A model generated the notes under the pieces. That model did not search any database, was not told the origin of the DNA, and worked only from the letters and a program-made list of their open reading frames with translations. From assembly GCF_026914185.1 (NCBI RefSeq), contig NC_070558.1:8007501-8071500 (forward strand): a stretch of DNA of 64,000 nucleotides. Direction: 5' to 3'. A program made the translations under genes and the position numbers. This document shows positions 35,641 through 45,171 of this stretch, in pieces; position 1 is the first letter of the stretch, and each line of letters opens with the position of its first letter. Source of the DNA: Puccinia triticina. Lineage: Eukaryota > Basidiomycota > Pucciniomycetes > Pucciniales > Pucciniaceae.

Positions 35641-36426
35641 GGCTCTACCCATGGCATGGTTCCACCTGTGGACAACTCCAGGTTTGTTGTTTGGCTCCAC
35701 CCACGTACCACAGCATGGCTCCACCTGTGGACACCTCCATAATTGTGTAGGCTCCATGGAAGCCACCATGTGGACACCATATGGGTACCACCACCACAGC
35801 CACGTGGGTACCATCACCACATGGAAACCTGTATGGTGGTCACACCAGCAAAAATCCCTCACAAGGATTCCCACCAGCAAAAATCACTCACATTTTACTA
35901 TAAAAGGAGGAGATTTTCCCTCCTCAGTTTTGGCATGCCACTCAGGCAATCCTAACCAGAACACACATCTCACTCAGAGTTACAAGTCACATCCACATAA
36001 AATCCAGTAGTGTGATCTCAATCAAGTTGCCCATCAACATCTTTCATGCCTCAGAGTAGTTCTAAGTAGTCAAGTAGCAAGCATCACCCACTTGTGCTCT
36101 AAACAAGTCAAAGTGACCTTAACCAATTTTGCTCTCAACTGAAGGTTAAGGAAGAGGGCAAAGACACTTTGAATAGTTCACATATAACATCAGTTCTCTC
36201 AGAATTTTTGTATCAGTTTATCTCCGCTTTCATATCACAAACATATAAAACCATATAAAACATATCTTACGTTAAGACTCATTTCCATTATCTGACTCAA
36301 GGCTGCTGTAAACCACTCCAACTCCATTTCCATACAAAATCCACTTTCCACTGAATTCAAGTTTGATCTAGGTCTGATAAGAGACTGCTGCACATAGTTT
36401 GCCACAACAATAAATAAATTTGTCGT
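35640..36426 (+). repeat. Diverged LTR-like segment with TATA promoter, interrupted at 36426
   Basis: It carries CACCAGCAAAAATCCCTCAC twice and ACTATAAAAGGAGGAG at about 35898. This is the same promoter layout as in the 937-bp LTRs (CACCAGCTAAAATCCCTCAC, then CTATAAAAGGAGCTCTCTCC). Ends not determined. The 6.9-kb element was inserted at its right side. Confidence 0.5.
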
Positions 36427-37363
36427 TGTGGTAGACGGAAAAGTGGAAAAATAAAAGGTTTTTTCTATGCCACATAATTACTCATACTAGGCCTCAAGAT
36501 ACCATCAAATGGACCCCAGAAATGGATTCTACGGCCAATTTCACCCCTAGCCATCACTGGAAGCACCCCTGGACCCCCTCTAGTGTGGAAGTTACACCTC
36601 ATGGACACATATCACACGGCCAGCCCCAGTAACCCAGCTGTCATCTGCCCCAACCCGAGTTTCACAGTAGTACACTTATACATATCACAGGATACAAACA
36701 TACATCTCCCTGTCAGGCTACACTCATTACATATTAACTACATCCACTCCTTTATATACATAGTATGACATCATTTACACTGTTTCTGCAGCCTCAGACT
36801 TTGTGTATACACTAATTCCCCCTGTATGACAGCTCATGCAGTCTACTGTTACCTCATGCATGCATTAGAATGTTCTGTTGTATATTCTGACACCATTCAT
36901 GTGCCCCTGAGGGGTTATGACATCATTTGTATCTACTCCCACCAGCTAAAATCCCTCACCCTGTTGTCTAGATTAGCTGAAACCCTAACCCACAAGCCCC
37001 TCAGGGGCTCCCCTTTTGTCTATAAAAGGAGCTCTCTCCACCCCCAGTGGCCTGCTCCCCAGTTCCTCACCCAGAACTCACAAGTCACCCAACACTCATC
37101 CACACTCAAATCCTAAAACCCTTATAACAATAAATCAACCCTTATAACAACATTTCAACCCTTATAACAAAGTAATTGAAACACTTACACGTTGCCAGTC
37201 AAACAGATTTCATCTGGAACAGACCAGACCTATCACTTAATAAAACTTGCCAAGCTGAGCTTGGTGGGTCTTGTTGACTGATAACAGAAGGGCAGAGCTT
37301 GCAACTCCATCATACCCTTCACCATTCAGCAAAAGGGTTTCATTACCACTTTTGAGTCTTACA
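36427..37363 (+). repeat. 5' LTR (937 bp) of the Gag-only element
   Basis: TG...CA ends. It contains a clear TATA box (CTATAAAAGGAGCTCTCTCC) around 37020 and the thrice-repeated AACCCTTATAACA just downstream (37126-37170). Confidence 0.93.
37021..37028 (+). promoter_or_regulatory. TATA box in the 5' LTR
   Basis: TATAAAAG at LTR position 595; the same position in the 3' LTR is 42962. It is conserved in the diverged LTRs at about 33011 and 35900. Confidence 0.7.
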
Positions 37364-37466
37364 AGGGAGTCCCCAACTTGATCGGATAACCCTGTTTGAT
37401 CAACCACGTGTAACGAACTTCAATTCAACCCAAAGTAATTGCCAAGGGATCACAATTGTGCTAGTG

Positions 37467-37940
37467 AAAAAGGATCAAGTCATCAACAACTCTAGTACGG
37501 ACAGTGGCATATTCATTTATTCCGTTGGACAACTAGTCAACTTTTGAACCATCCCAGGAACCAATTTCAACTCAAACCAGAAGGACTTGTCAAAGGATCT
37601 GAACTTCTAGCGGCGAAAAGAATCAAATTTATCAACAAATCTAGAACAATCAACGGCATATTCAGTTATTCTGTTGGACGACTAGTCGACTATTAGGAAC
37701 CATCTAAGGAACCAACTACGAACCTCTGAAAGGAACACATAACTACCAAACCTGAAAGGAGTGTTTCGAAGGAAGCAGCTAATTATATACTGGAAGACGG
37801 TGTGTAGTACCTAAGGATCTGGATAATTAGATACTGTTAGAAGAAAACTCTGGAGCCAACTCAAAGGAAAAAGCCAATTATATACTGAAAGACGGTGTGT
37901 AGTACCTAAGGATTCAGATAATTAGGATACTGTTTGAAGA
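37467..37940 (+). repeat. Two pairs of imperfect direct repeats in the leader of the Gag-only element
   Basis: Pair one, with GGCATATTCA.TTATTC.GTTGG and ACTAGTC, lies at about 37470-37564 and 37620-37712. Pair two, with AATTATATACTG.AAGACGG and TGTAGTACCTAAGGAT, lies at about 37780-37842 and 37870-37940. Both precede the ORF. Confidence 0.75.
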
Positions 37941-38067
37941 ACCCTCCCAGCACGGTAAAGTTATTTATATCAATATTAAACCCCCCCCAATTTGCCCTGG
38001 TAAAGAGACCAGAGACCAGATATTATTGTTTCTTTTTCAGAGCACAGTAACAGTTACCAAGGATTGA

Positions 38068-40167
38068 ATGTATAATGAAACTACGGAATCAACAAGAATC
38101 AACATGAATTTATTGTTTGGCGTACCAGATTTTGAAGATACAATTCTTCCAGAAACCACTTCAAGGAAAAGGCCTTTTACAGGAACTCCAGCTATGATTA
38201 GGAATATGGAAAATACAATGTCAACTTGGCCAAGGAAAGACAAAGGGAAAGGAAGAGAGAATAAATTCAGAGATCCTGCTGAAGAACACTTACGTGACTC
38301 AGATGAAACTCAACAAAACCAGAATATTCCACTCAGAGGCACTGTGTCACATCAACAACCATCTGCTTATGGAATCAACAAGAATGAAGCCATTCAAGAA
38401 CCTACATATCAACACAAATTTCAACAAAGACAACATTCAGAACATCATCAATATCAACAAACAACATATTATCAACATCAACCAATACCTTATCAACAAC
38501 CAAGTCTATCATACCAAGAATCCGATTATCCACCGGGAATCATTGATGACAATGAATTATTCTACAATGGAAATCGATTCTTTGAATTCCTACGGAGATA
38601 CAAAAGGGCAGCAGATTGGTTTGGTTCAACAAAATTTCAAAGAGCTCTTCAGATTGGACGATTTATACGAACAGAGGAACTGAAGTGCCAAATTGAGGAT
38701 ATGGACGGTTACGAAGAATGCAACTGGGATACCCTGCGTAAGGAAATGATTGACACCTGGGGAGAATTTGATTCTTCAGTTTTGTACACCAAGAAGGATC
38801 TATTCAAGGTAGCAGAACAACAGGCCCAACAAGGAATCTTAAACTACCAGGCTTACAGAAGATATCTTGGAAAATTCAACACAATACTTGATTACATGAT
38901 GGAATCCTACCAGGTTTGGAAGAAAGAAGAAGCCAGTGTTTTATTCTTGAGTGCCTTTTCAAGAGAAAGTCAGGAAAACATCAATCAAACCTTATTCAAC
39001 AACGGCCAGCTTCAGAGAAGTAGGAAATATGAAGTTACCGAATGGAATCACCTGGTTGCCGCTGCAGAAATGGAAGTTATACAGATAGAGGAATACTTCT
39101 GGAGAAAAATCGAAACTCTGCAGCAAGAACTTGTGGAACTCCAAAAACAAGCAAAGGCACTAGACTTACCTCCGGATTACAACCAGCAACTCAAATTCAC
39201 AGAAGAACCAAGTGAACATGAACCGGCCATGGAAATCACACAACCTGTTATGGATGTTTTGGAACCAATAACAGATAATTCAGAACCTATTACGGAAACG
39301 GAAACTTACTCTCAGGAATTGGTTTTTGAGCAAGCGGCCTCAACAATTCACCTACAGGATATGGTGGTAAACCAGAAAACAGTGTCAAACTTAATGGATA
39401 CACCAATGGAGCTTAAACACTTTGTTATTGACATACCAGAATTTGTCTCCAATGATGTGGATATGGCAATCAGCATGGATCAGGAAGGAATTTTGGATCA
39501 ATCTATTCAACAAAACCAAACTGTGGATCATCAGACACCTCAAATCAACAATCATGACTCACAAATTGAAGATTCTATCCTTACAGAAACAACAGTTCAG
39601 GAGTCTCAATTTTCTCACATCCCGGCTATAGTTTTGATTGAAGATATCAACAAACCGGGAAGCAAGATTTTCAACAAGCACCTCTTTAAACCTCACTTGG
39701 ATCAACAAGAAGAAATTTTCAACAAATTTAACCTTCAAGCCCCAGGACCCACAGATACAGACCCTGGAGAAAATGAAGGCAAGACTATCAGTATATGCAA
39801 CCCAAGTATTAGTACTACTACATATCTCAGCCCAACAGACTCACAAATTCCAATCGGTCCAAATCCAATCTGTACACCCTCTGAAGACATGTTTATCTTG
39901 CTGCCTGCACCGGTTCCACCAGATATTAACTCAACAACAACAAATTCAAGTGGCAAACTCAATGAAGGCCATGCAGAACCTAAACAAGAGCTGGAAAGAT
40001 CATTCAACAATCTATATCAACTTGGACAACAAAAGAATCAAATTATTTACTTATTTTACTCAATTAGAAAGCTCCTTTTTCAAGCATCACTAAAGATTCC
40101 GCCCGACCGCTTTGGACAACTTCAGACACACTTCAAACTGCCAAGGCTCCTTGTTGGAATTGGTTAA
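38068..40167 (+). CDS. Gag-like protein of the non-autonomous LTR element (699 residues)
   Basis: One uninterrupted frame from an ATG. Residues about 1-90 are polar and basic. About 95-155 is Gln/His/Tyr-rich (YQHQPIPYQQPSLSYQE). About 165-310 resembles a Ty3-type gag domain: NRFFEFLRRYKRAADWFG, then a helical region with LFKVAEQQAQQ and FLSAFSRES. A predicted coiled-coil follows (KIETLQQELVELQKQAKA). The last 320 residues are acidic and low-complexity. No CCHC zinc knuckle, no protease DSG and no YLDD. Likely role: building particles that package its own RNA, while enzymes come from a partner element. The gag assignment rests on position between LTRs and helical pattern, so it is probable, not certain. 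Confidence 0.8.
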   Translation: MYNETTESTRINMNLLFGVPDFEDTILPETTSRKRPFTGTPAMIRNMENTMSTWPRKDKGKGRENKFRDPAEEHLRDSDETQQNQNIPLRGTVSHQQPSAYGINKNEAIQEPTYQHKFQQRQHSEHHQYQQTTYYQHQPIPYQQPSLSYQESDYPPGIIDDNELFYNGNRFFEFLRRYKRAADWFGSTKFQRALQIGRFIRTEELKCQIEDMDGYEECNWDTLRKEMIDTWGEFDSSVLYTKKDLFKVAEQQAQQGILNYQAYRRYLGKFNTILDYMMESYQVWKKEEASVLFLSAFSRESQENINQTLFNNGQLQRSRKYEVTEWNHLVAAAEMEVIQIEEYFWRKIETLQQELVELQKQAKALDLPPDYNQQLKFTEEPSEHEPAMEITQPVMDVLEPITDNSEPITETETYSQELVFEQAASTIHLQDMVVNQKTVSNLMDTPMELKHFVIDIPEFVSNDVDMAISMDQEGILDQSIQQNQTVDHQTPQINNHDSQIEDSILTETTVQESQFSHIPAIVLIEDINKPGSKIFNKHLFKPHLDQQEEIFNKFNLQAPGPTDTDPGENEGKTISICNPSISTTTYLSPTDSQIPIGPNPICTPSEDMFILLPAPVPPDINSTTTNSSGKLNEGHAEPKQELERSFNNLYQLGQQKNQIIYLFYSIRKLLFQASLKIPPDRFGQLQTHFKLPRLLVGIG

Positions 40168-42353
40168 ACATTTACCATTTTTCTATTTTCTGAATCATCA
40201 AAACAGATATCAGCTCTAAATTCTGAAACTCTTGGGGCTTAAATCTTTCAAGTTGGGGGAGGAACTCACATTCTTTCAAAAAGTCACTCTTTTATCACCC
40301 TCCTCCCACCATCAATCTCACAGTACACAATTCAGAATATCTCAAAATTCTATGGAAACCTCCAACTAAATCTACCTCCTCAGCAAGAGTTTAAACTGCT
40401 TATCAACACTTGTTTTGAAGCATACTCCTTTGGAAATACCCGCAACCTCCTTAGCAAGAGGTTAAACTCCCTAAATCAACACTTGTTTTTTTAAAAAAAA
40501 AAACATACTTTTTTTCTTTCTTACAAATAACTCACTTTCTTTGAGGTTGAGGACAACCTTCTAAGTTGGGGGAGGGGGATCTCAACTTCATTCTGGGAGT
40601 CAGAATTTTCAAATTTCATGCTATTGTTACATTTAATTAGTCTCGGAAACAACGGGTGGCAGCTTCAGTTACGAACAGCGTCGCAGCCCTCTGATAGACA
40701 AGATAACCTCACAGAAGTTCGTGTTAAAACGATCGGGAACGATTGATCGGACAAAAACTGATGTGGAGTTCAAAGCCCAATCATCAGCTCTGGCTTTTTG
40801 CCGCGAGGAACGACCTCGCGGAAGGGCAAATTACCTCGTTGATAGCAATCCAAACTCTTAAGTGGCATGACTGCAATGGTTTGAATAGCTAGATATCACA
40901 CTATTCAACAATAATAACGTTTGGACAACATGAAAAAAAAGAGGTCAAATCATCGGGTCTACATCAATCAGAGCGATCGTCAAGGGCAAGGAAAGAGATC
41001 GGCGATGAGCTTTGCAATGGTTTAGGGATGTCGATAACAAGGTATATAATGTACTCAACAAATAGTAACGTTTGGAAGATACAGTAGTAGGACAACTAGG
41101 CAAAATGAAAGGACCCAATGTGGTATGGGTGAGTTTATGGTTGAGGACAGAGGAACGATTTGAGGCGAGGCGGACCTTTTTTATACCCTCGCAAAACCCT
41201 CGGTAGACTCACCGGGGGGGGAGGCACTCGAATCCGAACTCCTGAAGCAATGACGTCGATACAGGATGGCTTGGCTCACGTCAAATACACACATCTGCAT
41301 ATCTCGCTCGTTCGACCCTGTTTGACCAGCAGCAGAGATGCGCATCAGAAACTGTTGGAAGATTTAGGTGAAAAAAAAAAGAGACAAACAGACTGTCGTC
41401 ATTCTCGCCGCCTTAGCACCGGTCGAAAAGAAACGAATATGTATGTACTCACTGCTGAGGGTGTGGGCTATTGAATCCAGCGAGCGAAGCTGTCAGCGGC
41501 GGTAGTACGACACGTGCTGTTAAAGCAAAATTGGGCTGTCAGCTGTCAGATCTTGTATACACAAAGAGATTTTTTTCTTTTTTGTCTTCTTTGGAACCAA
41601 GGTCGAGAGGGCGCTCCCGAATCAAAGAACTGCCTGAACAGAAAAAGAGAAAGAACCCACTTCCAAATAGTGGTCCGAGGCGAGAACGAGTCCACGGAAA
41701 GACTGAGTTGACATTGAGCGCCGGTGATGTAGTCGAAGAGGTCGGAAGATCGGCGAAGTCAAAGGGCTGGGTGCTGGCAGAGGGCAAGATGTAAGGATAT
41801 ATCGATACCCCCTATGGGGTAAGGTCGATATACATACACATACCCCCCAGGCGGGGTAGGGAGTAAACACTTGAGACCGAACGGGAGCTTGGACGGGTGG
41901 ACACAATGAGCACTGTGTACCCGGGCCCCAAGCCCGACCAACCAATCATCAGAGGCGGGGTCGAGTCCCCGATCACTACTCGACACCCGAGGCCCGCGGC
42001 TTCAATAGCGCGCACCCTAAGGCGCTAGAGCAACAGCTGCGGCCGCCACCACAGCACAAGCAGCACTACTGCGCAACTGCACAACTGCGGACTGCGGACT
42101 GCGGACTGCGCGCAGCACTTTAACTCCCAGAACCAACAAAAAGTTTTTGTCAAGAAAAACCCTAAAATTGACAAATATCAAATTTTTGGCCAATTTTCAC
42201 CCTGCACAGCCTCTCAAGCCACGTGGCCCAGAAGACGTCAAAATGGCCAATTCTCCAAGGATCATGCAAATCACCACGTAAATTCACCATGTCACAGGTT
42301 CAAAATTTGACAGAAAGCACTTTTCACGTCAAAATTGTCTGGGGACAGACAAT
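40168..42353. other. Non-coding interior of the Gag-only element, with a host-like block
   Basis: 40168-40620 is AT-rich and contains two extra copies of the polypurine tract and a 73-bp-spaced repeat (CAGCAAGAGTTTAAACTG / TAGCAAGAGGTTAAACTC). From about 40640 to 42120 the composition changes to GC-richer, gene-like sequence with splice-like signals on the minus strand but no frame I can assign. It looks like captured host DNA. Confidence 0.55.
40249..40578 (+). repeat. Two internal copies of the polypurine tract
   Basis: AAGTTGGGGGAGG at about 40250-40262 and at 40563-40575 repeats the sequence of the 3' polypurine tract at 42354-42366. Confidence 0.8.
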
Positions 42354-42367
42354 AAGTTGGGGGAGGA
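42354..42367 (+). promoter_or_regulatory. 3' polypurine tract of the Gag-only element
   Basis: AAGTTGGGGGAGGA directly abuts the 3' LTR at 42368. Confidence 0.85.
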
Positions 42368-43304
42368 TGTGGTAGACGGAAAAGTGGAAAAATAAAAAGT
42401 TTTTTCTATGCCACATAATTACTCATACTAGGCCTCAAGATACCATCAAATGGACCCCAGAAATGGATTCTACGGCCAATTTCACCCCTAGCCATCACTG
42501 GAAGCACCCCTGGACCCCCTCTAGTGTGGAAGTTACACCTCATGGACACATATCACACGGCCAGCCCCAGTAACCCAGCTGTCATCTGCCCCAACCCGAG
42601 TTTCACAGTAGTACACTTATACATATCACAGGATACAAACATACATCTCCCTGTCAGGCTACACTCATTACATATTAACTACATCCACTCCTTTATATAC
42701 ATAGTATGACATCATTTACACTGTTTCTGCAGCCTCAGACTTTGTGTATACACTAATTCCCCCTGTATGACAGCTCATGCAGTCTACTGTTACCTCATGC
42801 ATGCATTAGAATGTTCTGTTGTATATTCTGACACCATTCATGTGCCCCTGAGGGGTTATGACATCATTTGTATCTACTCCCACCAGCTAAAATCCCTCAC
42901 CCTGTTGTCTAGATTAGCTGAAACCCTAACCCACAAGCCCCTCAGGGGCTCCCCTTTTGTCTATAAAAGGAGCTCTCTCCACCCCCAGTGGCCTGCTCCC
43001 CAGTTCCTCACCCAGAACTCACAAGTCACCCAACACTCATCCACACTCAAATCCTAAAACCCTTATAACAATAAATCAACCCTTATAACAACATTTCAAC
43101 CCTTATAACAAAGTAATTGAAACACTTACACGTTGCCAGTCAAACAGATTTCATCTGGAACAGACCAGACCTATCACTTAATAAAACTTGCCAAGCTGAG
43201 CTTGGTGGGTCTTGTTGACTGATAACAGAAGGGCAGAGCTTGCAACTCCATCATACCCTTCACCATTCAGCAAAAGGGTTTCATTACCACTTTTGAGTCT
43301 TACA
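42368..43304 (+). repeat. 3' LTR (937 bp) of the Gag-only element
   Basis: Same length and ends as the 5' LTR, followed by the TCGT duplicate. Confidence 0.93.
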
Positions 43305-43308
43305 TCGT

Positions 43309-44225
43309 GAAAGCTCTTGTGTAGTATCATAGAGGGGCAGGTCTTTCAAACCACCCGTAACAGTTGTAATAGCTTCTTACATCTTTGAAATATTATAACT
43401 GTTATTTCCCCCTTGCAGGACTGCCACCCGTCCCAAAGGAGTTCTCACAGCGCAGAAAGAATGGAGTCAGGATAGATGCTTCATTGTATTTTCTAGATAT
43501 TGAGGAATGGTTGACTTAATAGGGAAGAAAACTGTACATACATATCACCACGTCAGCGGTGTCAATGTGGCATTGTTGTTCTACCTGTGGTGGTGGCTTT
43601 TTTTGTATTGGTTCCATGGCGGTTTCAGTGGTGTTGGTGTTGTGAACCCTGGGGTAAGTCCAACTCAAACCAGAAGGCCCGCGCACGCGGGTGGGACGGT
43701 CTGGGACAGCTATATAAGATGAGAAAGCTGGCCAGTCTGTTCTCCCCCCACGCGCATCCATTTTTGCTGTAATTCCAGCTGGTGGTGAGTCTCACGCTCC
43801 CCCACTGCTGCATATGCATTTGCATAGCCTGGGGGGTTAAAGAGCTGCCCCCCCCCATTAAGCAGATTGCCACTGCACTGCTGGGGGCCTTCAACACATA
43901 CTGTTTGTCCCATCCGGTGAGTTGGGCGGCAGTATGGGCCTGGGTGCAGCAGCTTTGGCTGGTGTTGGGCTAGGTTGCTGCTTGAGATTTTATTTTGGAT
44001 TTTCATTGTAATTAGGCTGTCACATTATGTTTAATCCTGTATTTATTTAGGGAGAAACCCTTTCAGTTTTTTTGTACTTTGGTGTCTTGCGGGGAAAACC
44101 CTGTCATTTTTTTGTAAATTGTGTCTTTTGTAGGGGAAACCCTTGAATTTTTTTCCACAAAAATGTGGTTTTAATAGACTTGGATGCATGCATAAAATTA
44201 TGCAAACCAACTTTGAACACCATGA
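43309..44225. other. Old repeat DNA right of the Gag-only element
   Basis: No gene supported. A plus-strand TATA-like site occurs in GCTATATAAGATG at about 43710. The frames at 43507-44006 lack domains. Confidence 0.45.
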
Positions 44226-44426
44226 ATGAATTTAGTCTGATGGGGAGATTATGTTTGTATCCTGTGATGTGTATAACAATAATGCTGTGATCCTTGACTT
44301 GAGTCTGGTGACAGGATGTGACATATGTGTGATGGGTGTCCAGTGGGGTCCAAAAAGGTATACCTTCCAATCCAGAGGTGTTCCAGTGACTCTTCCAGTG
44401 GTGACTAAGGGTAAAATTGGCCTTAT
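44226..44426 (-). repeat. Inverted, diverged fragment of the 937-bp LTR family
   Basis: Read on the minus strand it gives GGCCAATTTTACCC, a CACTGGAAG block, TGGACCCC, and then CACAGGATACAAACATA.TCTCCC. These occur in the same order as in the LTRs at 36427 and 42368. Confidence 0.7.
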
Positions 44427-45171
44427 TGGTAATTTATGAATTTTTGGAACTTGGATTAAACTTCAATTTCAGCTAAGGATGAAATTTGGTACCTGGATAC
44501 TTTTCAGGGGTAGCCTCTTGCATGCGTAAAAAATCCCGCAGCACCGTGGAGCCTCACGTGCAAGCAGGGCTTACGACTAACAATGAGATTCTCGTGTGAG
44601 AGAATCTCAAAAATACCCAAAGCATTTCTTCTTCCTCTCTTATAAAATATTCAATCAACTTTCTGCACTCCTTACTTTATCCCAGCTGAGCGCTAGCATC
44701 TTAGCTCCAATGTTACATAGGTAGCTTCCTCCCAAGTTTCTTAATTCTTTTTCTATCTTTTTTTGAGAATAGTGAATTCTTGAAGACTTGTGCAACTTTT
44801 ACAGTTTTATCTCCTCCCTAAATTAAATCTTAATTAAAAACAAACCTCCTTTTCCCGTAAACCACCAAGCATCTCAACTTATGATATTTTTTGGGGTGCA
44901 AGGGCAATGGATTCCCACCTCTCCCTGCGGGAGAGATATCAATGCTATGCATCTTGACCAGGCCAAATGGGTGCCCCCCGGCTGCAGCGGGGACAAGGAC
45001 TTTGATAAGTTTGAGCCTCTTAAGTGACTACTTCTAAATGAACAACTTGACCTTGAAGCAGATAGTTGGAAGAGAAGGGAAGACTGAGAAGAGCTCATAG
45101 GTCAAGAAACAGAGTACAAGTATGAATGCGCTGAATGAAGATGGAGTAGTAGTAATGAGAATAGGGGAAAA
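44427..45171. other. Non-coding DNA with a hairpin
   Basis: GAGATTCTC..GAGAATCTC forms an inverted repeat at about 44584-44608. Otherwise AT-rich without supported genes. Confidence 0.45.

Larger units (their letters stand above)
36423..43308 (+). mobile_element. Non-autonomous LTR retrotransposon encoding only a Gag-like protein
   Basis: Element 36427-43304 (6878 bp) is flanked by a TCGT duplication (36423-36426 and 43305-43308). The LTRs are 937 bp, begin TGTGGTAGACGG and end GAGTCTTACA. By eye they differ at essentially one base (AAGG versus AAAG near the start), so insertion was recent. The interior holds a repeated leader, one 699-residue ORF, about 2.2 kb of non-coding DNA with a compositionally foreign block, and a polypurine tract before the 3' LTR. 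No protease, reverse transcriptase or integrase is present, so it must be moved by another element's enzymes. Confidence 0.9.

Noticed and set aside
36583..37116. Frames within the 937-bp LTR, repeated at 42524-43057
   Set aside because: They are identical only because the LTRs are duplicates; they lie across promoter sequence and show no protein pattern.
41940..42060. B-box-like GGGGTCGAGTCCCC resembling a tRNA gene
   Set aside because: No acceptor stem or anticodon arm can be matched around it on either strand.
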